Below are positions 1 through 7,484 of a stretch of DNA of 64,000 nucleotides, in pieces. Location: positions 1 through 64,000 of the forward strand of contig NZ_JACRSN010000013.1 of the NCBI RefSeq assembly GCF_014384705.1, in the 5' to 3' direction. This DNA is from Yeguia hominis. Lineage in GTDB: Bacteria > Bacillota > Clostridia > Oscillospirales > Acutalibacteraceae. The notes below the pieces were generated by a model. The model worked only from the letters and a program-made list of their open reading frames with translations. It was not told where the DNA came from and searched no databases. The position numbers were made by a program, and so were the translations under genes. How positions within the stretch are numbered: position 1 is the stretch's first letter; each line of letters starts with the position of its first letter.

Positions 1-108
1 CTCTAAAACCGTCTCTCTCGAAACCCTTTAGAATCTTCAGGTCCGTTTCGCTCTTGTTGTTTAATTTTCAAGGTCCGCCGCCCGCCCGTCTCCGGGAGAG
101 CGAGATTT
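1..108 (-). other. Probable rRNA operon leader, cut by the window edge
   Basis: Read on the minus strand, this stretch follows a near-perfect promoter and contains a GC-rich hairpin (around 79-100) and then the string TTGAAAATTAAACAAC (58-73). In Firmicutes that kind of string is typical of the leader and spacer regions of rRNA operons. No reading frame is visible. I infer that 16S rRNA starts just to the left of position 1; no rRNA sequence itself is in the window. Confidence 0.55.
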
Positions 109-137
109 ATTTTAGCACCTTTCTCCACCTTTGTCAA
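109..137 (-). promoter_or_regulatory. Sigma-A promoter, probably of an rRNA operon
   Basis: On the minus strand the -35 is TTGACA (132-137), the spacer is exactly 17 bp and the -10 is TAAAAT (109-114). An A/T-rich tract lies just upstream (138-165), as in UP elements of strong stable-RNA promoters. It sits downstream of the preceding minus-strand gene and points out of the window. Confidence 0.75.
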
Positions 138-165
138 TACCTTTTTTTAATCTTTTTTTGAGTTT

Positions 166-1476
166 TTATTTTTCGGCATCCACATACAGCAGTTTTATCG
201 TAATTCCACGGGAGATTGGATCCGATACAAAGACGCTTCTTTTCGTTTCCAACTCCACGCCGGACTTCCGTGATGCAGCCCCCATGCAGTGGCTTACCAA
301 ATACGGTGTCTTGCTGAATAGTCCATCGAGCGCATTCTCGAAATCCAGTGACTCGTCAATATAGACGGACACGCTCTCTTTCTTTGATTTTGCCGCCTCT
401 GCAATCGCATCAACCAGTTGCGGATTCGTTTTATCGTGAAGCGTCTTGATCGGGATTCCCTTCGCCAAAAAATAATTTGCCGCTGTAGCACTGCATACAG
501 GCAGACGAAGATTTGTATTTTGCAAATCCTCCGCGCTGGCTGTTTCCAAATCCAAATTTTCGTAAGAGCCGTAAATCACATGATCCCGCGTAATCCGATC
601 ATCCGTCACATTAAAGTACTGGTAATTCATCATCTCTTCGCCGTCTCCCCAGGTCGCGTCCAGATGATACCAGTCTCCGTCCACCTTTACGAGATTCCAC
701 ATATGATCCATTCCCTTAGAGGTTCCGTTAACCAGAATACTCTCCATTCCTGTGCAGCCCAAAAGTGACTGCATTGCACGGGAATATCCCTCGCAAACCG
801 CCTTTCCGTCAACCAGGGCGCCATAAAGCGTATACGCTTTCCAGTTTTCTTCTCCAGAAGCCGTTTCCGTATCGTATGTACAGCGTTTGGAGAGGCTTTC
901 AAACAGATAAATTTCCCGATCCAGTTCAGACAGACCGTTCGGCATTTGACGAAAAATTTCATCCCGAATCCGATTGAGATTTCTCTGCATCGTAGTATAC
1001 CGTTCCGGCGAAACATAGGAGTAAAGCGATAGCGTCGTAACATCGCTGCCGTAGGCATAGCGGTAACGGTTCGCAAGCCAGAACACTTCCGGATTCTCAT
1101 TCCGGAACGTAGAAATCACCAATTGCAGACTGGCTTCCTGAAGCCGCCCCTCATACACAATCTCCTCGATCGGATAGAGCCCTTCTTCGTTGGGTTCCGT
1201 TTGAATTTTCGAAATTCCCTGTGCAATCTGCTGGTAAAGCAGTTGCTCCGCTTCACCCGGAAGCTGCTCATATCCCATACGCTGCTCCACATAAGGATAT
1301 TCCGCATTTTCGGGCGCCGGAACCAATGGATCTTCCTTTGTTTGCTGCCCGGATACCATCCCCCAAATCCAGCCCGCCAGATCCACCTGATAAATCAGCA
1401 TTCCGCAAATCTGTACCAGAACCAGAAGGAATGCCCCCATCGCAACAGTACATGCAATTTTTTTGGCCGTCCTCAA
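166..1476 (-). CDS. Membrane-anchored transglutaminase-like protein
   Basis: A 436-residue protein with an N-terminal hydrophobic segment (about residues 8-30) that should anchor it in the membrane with the rest outside. The C-terminal half carries a transglutaminase-like (papain-fold) core. Cys229 is in KAVCEGYSRAM, His259 in GMDHMWNLV and Asp274 in HLDATWGD, the expected catalytic triad in the expected order. A GxxVDGKAVCEGY context is typical of bacterial proteins of this superfamily, most of which are uncharacterised and may be cysteine proteases or cross-linking enzymes of the envelope. It is a single minus-strand gene; the nearest upstream gene (ABC exporter) is on the same strand with about 165 bp between. 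Substrate unknown. Confidence 0.85.
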   Translation of the reverse strand: MRTAKKIACTVAMGAFLLVLVQICGMLIYQVDLAGWIWGMVSGQQTKEDPLVPAPENAEYPYVEQRMGYEQLPGEAEQLLYQQIAQGISKIQTEPNEEGLYPIEEIVYEGRLQEASLQLVISTFRNENPEVFWLANRYRYAYGSDVTTLSLYSYVSPERYTTMQRNLNRIRDEIFRQMPNGLSELDREIYLFESLSKRCTYDTETASGEENWKAYTLYGALVDGKAVCEGYSRAMQSLLGCTGMESILVNGTSKGMDHMWNLVKVDGDWYHLDATWGDGEEMMNYQYFNVTDDRITRDHVIYGSYENLDLETASAEDLQNTNLRLPVCSATAANYFLAKGIPIKTLHDKTNPQLVDAIAEAAKSKKESVSVYIDESLDFENALDGLFSKTPYLVSHCMGAASRKSGVELETKRSVFVSDPISRGITIKLLYVDAEK

Positions 1477-1642
1477 GAAAGGCTTCCCCCTATCATATCA
1501 AAATCCGGTAAAACACGCCGAATTCCGGCATGAGCCGGCCTCCCAAACGCATCAGATCCGCACCAAGCGCTCTATGCGATCGCAAGGTTCCACTATTATA
1601 CCACAGCTGTCTGCCGCAGTTCCTGTCTATTTTATGAATATT

Positions 1643-3406
1643 TTAGCAGTTTTCAAGCAATCCGGAATTCTGATAAAGCCGGTAATAGACTCCCCGCTTT
1701 TGCATCAGCTCCGCATGCGATCCCATCTCTTCAATTCCATTTTCCGTCAAAACCAAAATCGTTTTGGCATTTTGAATCGTCGACAGCCGGTGTGCAACCG
1801 TAAACGTCGTGCGGCCTTTGGTCAGACGCTCCAGTGAATCCTGCACAATTCGTTCACTCTCGTTGTCCAGTGCAGAAGTCGCTTCATCCAGAATCAGAAC
1901 CGGCGGATTCTTCAGGAAAACCCGTGCGATGCTGATTCGCTGCTTCTGGCCGCCGGAAAGTTTCACACCGCGTTCCCCGACATTTGTCTGATATCCGTCC
2001 GTCAAACGTTCAATAAACGCATGCGCGCCCGCAAGCTTTGCAGCCTGCAGAACCTCTTCCTCTGTTGCATCCGGCCGGCCGTAAAGGATATTCTCATAAA
2101 CAGTTCCTGCAAACAGATACACGTCCTGTTGGACAATTCCGATCTGCGAGCGCAAAGACTGCAGCGTATATTCCCGGATGTCTTTTCCGTCAATCAGAAT
2201 TTCACCGGAAGAAATCTCATAAAATCTGGGAATTAAATTGCACATCGTCGTTTTTCCGCTTCCCGACGGTCCGACAATGGCAACGCTGTCTCCCGCTTCA
2301 ACATGCAGCGTAATATGAGAGAGGACATCCTTCTTGCCGTCAATATAATGGAAGCTGACGTTCCGGAAATCCACCGTACCGTGAATATCGGAAGGCGATT
2401 CATTTCCAGCAGCAAGTGCAAGTTCGTCAGGCATATCCATAATCTCGACAAACCGTTCAATTCCGGTCATGCCGAGTTGGAACTGCTCTACGTAGTTGAC
2501 AATCACGGTGATGGTTGTGAGCAGCATCGATACATACATCAGATAGGCAATCAGGTCGCTGGGCGCAATTGCGCCGCGAATCATAAAAAGCGCGCCTGCA
2601 ACCACGACAATAATATACATCAACCCCTCGAACATGCGGGTAGAGGTCCGGAAACACGCCATATAATGATACATCCGGCGTTTGATATTCAAAAATCGCG
2701 CATTGCCTTCCTGAAATTTTTCCTCCTCGACCTGTTCATTTGTAAAGGATTTTACGACCCGAATTCCCAGCAGACTGTCCTCGACACTGGAATTGAGCTC
2801 TCCAATCTGAACGCGAGAATCCTTAAATGCCAACCGCATTTTTTTATTAAAGTAATAGGCACACGCAAGCATCACCGGAAGCACTGCAAAAATGATCAGC
2901 GTCAGCCACACATTCATCGTGCAAAGGATCGAAAAGGCCGCAACAATTTTCAGAAATGCAATGAAGAATTCTTCCGGGCAATGATGGGAAAACTCCGTCA
3001 CCTCAAAAAGATCATGCGTGATCCGGGACATCACTTGTCCAACCTTCGTGTTATCATAGTATGTAAAACTTAATTTTTGCAGATGGGAAAACAGATCCCG
3101 CCGCATATCTGTTTCTAGGCGCGCCCCCATAATATGCCCGATCGACGCCATAAAATAGTTTGCAGCGCCGTCAATCAGGCGGAGCCCCAAATATAAAAGG
3201 CCCAGCCGAAGGATCACGCTCACCGTCAACGATGCAAGATCATTCGTCCCTATATCTGTAAGATACCGGATAATCAGCGGCAGTACGATCTCACAAACCG
3301 TCGTCAAGGCCGCACAAAATAAATCCAAGGCCAGAATCCCGAGATAAGGCCTATAATACGGCATAAACCGCCGGATCAGGCCCTTGTTTTTTTGCTGTGT
3401 GTTCAA
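1643..3406 (-). CDS. ABC exporter, fused membrane and ATPase domains
   Basis: A half-size ABC exporter of the MsbA/LmrA/BmrA type. The N-terminal half has six membrane segments and the GxxxxRRxD... coupling region. The C-terminal half has Walker A GPSGSGKTT, signature LSGGQKQRI, Walker B VLILDEATSALD and the H-loop in TVAHRLST. It would act as a homodimer exporting a drug, lipid or peptide. I start it at TTG 3406 (587 aa) because GGAGGG lies seven bases upstream; the in-frame ATG at 3433 lies before this site and would add nine residues of low-complexity sequence. A promoter and a terminator-like hairpin lie upstream (3476-3632), so expression may be attenuated. Confidence 0.9.
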   Translation of the reverse strand: MNTQQKNKGLIRRFMPYYRPYLGILALDLFCAALTTVCEIVLPLIIRYLTDIGTNDLASLTVSVILRLGLLYLGLRLIDGAANYFMASIGHIMGARLETDMRRDLFSHLQKLSFTYYDNTKVGQVMSRITHDLFEVTEFSHHCPEEFFIAFLKIVAAFSILCTMNVWLTLIIFAVLPVMLACAYYFNKKMRLAFKDSRVQIGELNSSVEDSLLGIRVVKSFTNEQVEEEKFQEGNARFLNIKRRMYHYMACFRTSTRMFEGLMYIIVVVAGALFMIRGAIAPSDLIAYLMYVSMLLTTITVIVNYVEQFQLGMTGIERFVEIMDMPDELALAAGNESPSDIHGTVDFRNVSFHYIDGKKDVLSHITLHVEAGDSVAIVGPSGSGKTTMCNLIPRFYEISSGEILIDGKDIREYTLQSLRSQIGIVQQDVYLFAGTVYENILYGRPDATEEEVLQAAKLAGAHAFIERLTDGYQTNVGERGVKLSGGQKQRISIARVFLKNPPVLILDEATSALDNESERIVQDSLERLTKGRTTFTVAHRLSTIQNAKTILVLTENGIEEMGSHAELMQKRGVYYRLYQNSGLLENC

Positions 3407-3475
3407 AATTAGTCCCTCCGTTTCCATTTCCATTTTTCATTATGGCACATCTGAGACTTTGAAGCAAGCCGGGAA

Positions 3476-3597
3476 AGCAAAAGACCGGCGGAAACCGCCG
3501 GTCTTTTGCTTTTGGGGAGGAGTTATATTGAAAAAGGTGCGGTATCCACCGCAAGGCTTGTACGCAAAACAGAATGTAGTGATACAGATTAAATTTA
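3476..3597 (-). ncRNA. Candidate small RNA or attenuated leader of the ABC exporter
   Basis: A near-consensus promoter (3604-3632, minus) would start a transcript at about 3597. It would contain a small hairpin (TGCGGT-GGAT-ACCGCA, around 3538-3553), a single-stranded C-rich stretch CTCCTCCCC (3514-3522), and end in a perfect 16-bp stem with a three-base loop (3476-3510). The C-rich stretch is complementary to Shine-Dalgarno sequences, as in RsaE/RoxS-type regulators of Firmicutes. There is no convincing reading frame. Either this is a free small RNA of about 120 nt, or it is the leader of the exporter gene that starts 70 bp further on and the hairpin is an attenuator. Confidence 0.55.
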
Positions 3598-3603
3598 TAC
3601 CTT

Positions 3604-3632
3604 AGTATAAGATATTGAATAAATAATGTCAA
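3604..3632 (-). promoter_or_regulatory. Sigma-A promoter of the small RNA/exporter leader
   Basis: Minus strand: TTGACA (3627-3632), 17-bp spacer, TATACT (3604-3609). It is one of the best matches to consensus in the window although no protein gene starts within 190 bp. Confidence 0.75.
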
Positions 3633-3754
3633 GCATTTTTGTAGAGTTTTTTGTTTTTAGGTCATATCCCAAAAAACGCCATAAATTTTCAAAGAATGGA
3701 TTGTAACAAATTCCGAATCTTTAAAAACCCCTTAACAAAAAGAGGACGGGAACA

Positions 3755-3783
3755 TTGACAAACCGCCGAATTTATACCATTAT
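3755..3783 (+). promoter_or_regulatory. Sigma-A promoter of the rRNA methyltransferase gene
   Basis: TTGACA (3755-3760), 17-bp spacer, CATTAT (3778-3783), with the gene start 66 bp downstream of the -10. Confidence 0.65.
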
Positions 3784-3848
3784 TATAGAAAAAACAAAAT
3801 GCACCCTCACGTCCTAAACTTTTGCCTATATTATTTTATGGAGGATTC

Positions 3849-5222
3849 ATGTCCATTCAAAAAAACGACTCTATTTCCCTTACGATCACCGGAATGACCG
3901 CAGAAGGCGCCGGCGTCGGCCGGTATGAAGGCATGGCAATTTTTGTTCCCTGCTCTGCACCCGGCGATCAGCTCATCGCCAGAATTATCAAACGATCCAA
4001 AACCTATGCCGTCGGAAAAATCGAACAGATTCTCACCCCGTCCCCCGATCGAATCGTCCCGGACTGTCCGCAGTTTTTCAGGTGCGGCGGATGTGAGTTC
4101 CGCCATTTGCGTTACGAAGCGGAACTGCGTCTGAAAGAGCAGCGCGTCTGCGACGCCATTTCCCGAATCGGCGGGTTTTCTCCTGCGCTTGTTCAGCCGA
4201 TTCTCGGCGCAGAAGCGCCGGACCGCTACCGCAACAAAGCACAAATTCCCATTGGATGCCAGAAAGACGGCAGTCTGTGTATGGGCTTTTACGCCAACCA
4301 CAGCCATCGGATTGTCGATTGTCCGGACTGTCGTCTGCAGCCCGGTGTTTTTACAACAATCCAGAATCTTTTTCGGGCTTGGTTCGAGAAATATCACATT
4401 TCTATTTATGAAGAAGTTTCCGGAAAAGGCTGCTTGCGCCATCTATATTTGCGGTATGCCGAAAGGACAGGAGAAATCATGGTCTGTCTCGTCGCGGCCA
4501 GCATGCCGGAACACTGTGACGTACTGTGCGAGATGCTGCACGCAGAAGTTCCGGAAATCGTCAGTATTCTGCTCAACTATAATCCGGACAAGACCAACGT
4601 CGTGCTTGGCAAACGTTTTGAAACACTCTGGGGACGCGATCAGATCGAGGATCTGCTGTGCGGACTGCGCTTTTCCATTGCACCGGCTTCTTTTTATCAG
4701 GTAAACCACGCGCAGACACAGCGGCTTTATCAAGCCGCCGCTGCCGAAGCCGCGCTGCCGAAAGACGGTCTTTTACTGGATCTCTATTGCGGAACCGGAA
4801 CCATCGGTCTGACCATCGCCAAGGACGCCGGCCGCCTGATTGGTGTAGAAATTGTAGAAAGCGCCGTGGAAAACGCACAGCAAAATGCACGCCGGAACGG
4901 AATTTTGAACGCGGAATTTCTCTGTATGGATGCCACAAAAGCGGCTGCGCGTCTGGCCCGGGAGGGCCTGCAACCGACTGTCGTTACCATTGACCCACCG
5001 CGAAAGGGCTGCACGCCGGAGGTTGTTTCCGCAATCACTGCGATGCAGCCGGAACGAATCGTCTACGTCTCCTGCGACCCTGCGACCCTCGCACGGGATT
5101 TAAAACAATTTGCAGCGCTCGGATATCCGCCGATGCGCCTCACGCCGGTCGATATGTTCCCCCGAACTGCAAATGTCGAGACGGTATGCTTGCTGTCCAA
5201 GGCTCAGACCATCTCGCTTTAA
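3849..5222 (+). CDS. rlmD: 23S rRNA (uracil-5-)-methyltransferase, RlmD/RumA family
   Basis: A SAM-dependent enzyme that makes 5-methyluridine in 23S rRNA (or a tRNA; the family includes RlmCD and TrmFO-independent enzymes). An N-terminal TRAM domain (GMTAEGAGVGRYEGMAIFV) binds RNA. A cysteine cluster (CPQFFRCGGCEFRHL and a later CPDC) fits the [4Fe-4S] site of RumA. The methyltransferase core shows LDLYCGTGTIGL, IDPPRKG and the nucleophile in VSCDPATLARDL. I start at ATG 3849 (457 aa), preceded by GGAGGATTC; the upstream ATG at 3822 has no such site. Two or more paralogs are common in Clostridia, so the exact target base is not certain. Confidence 0.88.
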   Translation: MSIQKNDSISLTITGMTAEGAGVGRYEGMAIFVPCSAPGDQLIARIIKRSKTYAVGKIEQILTPSPDRIVPDCPQFFRCGGCEFRHLRYEAELRLKEQRVCDAISRIGGFSPALVQPILGAEAPDRYRNKAQIPIGCQKDGSLCMGFYANHSHRIVDCPDCRLQPGVFTTIQNLFRAWFEKYHISIYEEVSGKGCLRHLYLRYAERTGEIMVCLVAASMPEHCDVLCEMLHAEVPEIVSILLNYNPDKTNVVLGKRFETLWGRDQIEDLLCGLRFSIAPASFYQVNHAQTQRLYQAAAAEAALPKDGLLLDLYCGTGTIGLTIAKDAGRLIGVEIVESAVENAQQNARRNGILNAEFLCMDATKAAARLAREGLQPTVVTIDPPRKGCTPEVVSAITAMQPERIVYVSCDPATLARDLKQFAALGYPPMRLTPVDMFPRTANVETVCLLSKAQTISL

Positions 5223-5341
5223 GGCAAAAGCGCTGCCGCCCGCCCTTTCCTTTTTCTGTTTTCCAATTCACTTTTGACGGATAAAAAACGCTATCTGCAC
5301 GTTTTTCGGTTTTCAAAACGGCCGACGGTGCAACCATTATC

Positions 5342-5385
5342 AAAATGCGTCCACAAACATTTTCTTTTCTGTGGACGCATTTTTT
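5342..5385. terminator. Bidirectional intrinsic terminator
   Basis: A 14-bp perfect stem (5342-5355 with 5370-5383) and a 14-base loop, with T runs at both ends. It separates the convergent rRNA methyltransferase gene and the minus-strand gene ending at 5416. Confidence 0.8.
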
Positions 5386-5415
5386 ATTGCGGCAAAATTC
5401 CGTTAAGCGTACTTA

Positions 5416-5844
5416 TCACACGATCGGAGAATGGATGCCCATCGCCTGATGAATTTTATCCAGCGTTATACCTTTTGTATAGACCGAGTCAGATTCTGCC
5501 ACTGCGGTAATAAAATCCAAAAACGCCTCCGTAATGGTGCCCTCTTCAATTTGCACATTGCAGTATTCTCCGGAAATCTCTAGCGGCAATGTAAAGTGGG
5601 TTCCTACATACTCCCGGACGGCAATCACCACATCCTGCGGCAAATGCAGACGCTGCGGTTTTGCGATACGCAGCAGCTTTCCGCTTTCTGCACAATCCTG
5701 ATACAGCCGGTTGAGTACCGTTTTCCGGATATCCGGCGGCGCAGCGATCGAAACATTTTGCGGCAGATCATAAATAAAACCAGTCTCTGTAAAAAGGCGC
5801 AGACCGCCCTTGTAAAAAATTCCGATATAGGCCTGCCGCCGCAT
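5416..5844 (-). CDS. Hypothetical protein of 142 residues
   Basis: I do not recognise this protein. It has no signal peptide or membrane segment and a mixed soluble composition with a hydrophobic core pattern (for example VVIAVREYVGTHFTLPLEI). It begins at ATG 5844, inside the last 77 bp of the TfoX-N gene in another frame, so the two are probably translationally coupled. There is no other methionine until near the C-terminus. The long overlap is unusual and could instead mean that one of the two reading frames is shifted. Confidence 0.6.
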   Translation of the reverse strand: MRRQAYIGIFYKGGLRLFTETGFIYDLPQNVSIAAPPDIRKTVLNRLYQDCAESGKLLRIAKPQRLHLPQDVVIAVREYVGTHFTLPLEISGEYCNVQIEEGTITEAFLDFITAVAESDSVYTKGITLDKIHQAMGIHSPIV

Positions 5845-6172
5845 CCGCCTTCTTTTCCTTTGGCTTTGGCAACGGAATCACCTTTTCCAGAATCGGAATC
5901 ACCTGCCTGAGCAGATCCGGGGCTTCGATGTCCAAAATATAATGCTTCTTCGCGCCGCCGTACGGATATCCGCGCGGCGCTTGTTCCATCAGGATCTCCA
6001 GTTCGGGCAGTTCCTTCACAAAAACCGTATTGTCGCAGACTAAAAGGATTGGCCGATCCTGCAGATATACCATATACTCGCCAAACATTTTCCGGTACCG
6101 AATTTCTCCGAATTCACGAATCTGTTCACAAACGAACTCTACATAATCTACTGAGGTTGCCATTGCGATCAT
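5768..6172 (-). CDS. TfoX N-terminal domain family protein
   Basis: Residues 5-105 match the TfoX-N fold: GEIRYRKMFGEYMVYLQDRP, a central LVCDNTVFVK and the PRGYPYGGAKKHYILD segment. TfoX (Sxy) regulates competence in Gammaproteobacteria, but the stand-alone N-terminal domain in Firmicutes has no proven role. The protein is 134 aa, longer than most (about 105); the last 20 or so residues after the lysine-rich KPKEKKAD come from the region shared with the next gene and look non-native. Start ATG 6172 follows GGAAAGGGAAA. Confidence 0.75.
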   Translation of the reverse strand: MIAMATSVDYVEFVCEQIREFGEIRYRKMFGEYMVYLQDRPILLVCDNTVFVKELPELEILMEQAPRGYPYGGAKKHYILDIEAPDLLRQVIPILEKVIPLPKPKEKKADAAAGLYRNFLQGRSAPFYRDWFYL

Positions 6173-6237
6173 TTTCCCTTTCCTTTTCCATGTTCAGGAT
6201 CTTCCGCCGCACTCTGTACAGCGTTCGTAAATAAAAT

Positions 6238-6435
6238 TCACATGTAAATTTCTGTGCAGACCAGGACGCCCGGAAAGTCTCCCTTCGGCAAAAATAGAGC
6301 GTCCAATTTTGGAAGTTTCGCAGCTTTCTCTTTCCAAAAAGGATCGATTCCAAATGGGATTTCATCCCGCAATTCCAGATTGGATGAATTCACATAATTT
6401 CTGACTTGTACATATAAATCTCGTCTGAACCCCAT
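6238..6435 (-). CDS. Possible small protein of 65 residues
   Basis: A short frame between the TfoX-N gene and traX. The composition is protein-like (RRDLYVQVRNYVNSSNLEL, then PKGDFPGVLVCTEIYM) but the ribosome binding site is weak (TTGCAGG) and no family is recognised. It may be a gene remnant. Confidence 0.3.
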   Translation of the reverse strand: MGFRRDLYVQVRNYVNSSNLELRDEIPFGIDPFWKEKAAKLPKLDALFLPKGDFPGVLVCTEIYM

Positions 6436-6466
6436 CCTGCAATCCGCATAAATTAAAAGAAAACGC

Positions 6467-7273
6467 CTATTTTAGAACAAACTGCATGATTAGACCAATC
6501 ACAAGCAAATGCAGGGGATAATAGAGATAAAATAACCATTTCATCACCCGATTGATCCGGGCATTTTTTCCACGAGTTCCATTATAGAAAAACAACAGCG
6601 GAATGGACAACACCACACCGAACTGCAAAACTCCATAAAGCGGATCCAGCGCCAGGCAATAAACCCCTGCATACAGAGCGATGTAGAAAAGGCACCACAA
6701 AATCTGCTTTTTTGCGTTGCCGCGATTGGTTCCGATCGAGAGCACGCACAGAGAGGCAATACAGCTCCAATCACTCGGCAGCGCGGCCGCACAGGCCAGC
6801 ACCACCAGTACAGGCTTCCATGCTGCTCGAATCCTGGAGCTTTCCGCAATCCGCAGCATCACAAGCCCCCACGCAAGCGCCCACATCACACTGGTTTGAT
6901 TTAAAACGTCTCCGTAATAAAACGGCAGGAACGACTTCCAGTCGACATAATTTTCAGATGCCAAAATATACGGAACATGCGAAACACCCGCAAAAAGGAA
7001 CAGTCTGCCCGTATATTTTTTGATGTCATGCGTGTAGTGAAACCCTTCTGCAATAAAAAAGCACATGATCGGACAGGTCAGCCTTCCGATGATATGTAGA
7101 AAGACAGGCAGCGGCTCCTTCGCATACCCCGGAAACAGCATCCAGGTAAGATGATCTACCGTCATTGCGGCAATGGCAATCAGTTTCAAAACATTCGCAT
7201 CGAATTCGGGAGCCAATTTTTTCACGCTTCGATATGTCTCCCCATTTTGAGAATCTTGCACTCCGGTTCCCAT
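6467..7273 (-). CDS. TraX-family polytopic membrane protein
   Basis: A 268-residue membrane protein with about seven hydrophobic segments. The opening DANVLKLIAIAAMTVDHL, then HIIGRLTCPIMCFFIAEGF and the closing WLFYLYYPLHLLVI, are hallmarks of the TraX family. TraX of plasmid F acetylates pilin; chromosomal Firmicute members are unstudied and resemble membrane acyltransferases. There is no conjugation gene nearby. A second member lies at 18129-18785. The first 25 residues precede the family domain and the start is uncertain. Confidence 0.8.
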   Translation of the reverse strand: MGTGVQDSQNGETYRSVKKLAPEFDANVLKLIAIAAMTVDHLTWMLFPGYAKEPLPVFLHIIGRLTCPIMCFFIAEGFHYTHDIKKYTGRLFLFAGVSHVPYILASENYVDWKSFLPFYYGDVLNQTSVMWALAWGLVMLRIAESSRIRAAWKPVLVVLACAAALPSDWSCIASLCVLSIGTNRGNAKKQILWCLFYIALYAGVYCLALDPLYGVLQFGVVLSIPLLFFYNGTRGKNARINRVMKWLFYLYYPLHLLVIGLIMQFVLK

Positions 7274-7423
7274 TTTTCTTCTTGCACCCTTTCTTCATAA
7301 GGCCTTCTTCGGCAAAGATGTTTTTCAAATTCATTGTACAACGATCCAAAAAGGCACGCAAGCCTTTTCTGTGCACAGCCCTACGCACCGAAATTTTAGA
7401 AATTTCACCCTAAAAAATCGGCC

Positions 7424-7452
7424 TTGACACAATTCCATTTGGATTTTATGAT
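7424..7452 (+). promoter_or_regulatory. Sigma-A promoter of the two-component operon
   Basis: TTGACA (7424-7429), 17-bp spacer, TATGAT (7447-7452). The kinase start codon is 33 bp further on, behind AGGAGAAG. Confidence 0.75.
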
Positions 7453-7484
7453 AAAATAGATCTTTAAACAGGAGAAGTTCTGCC

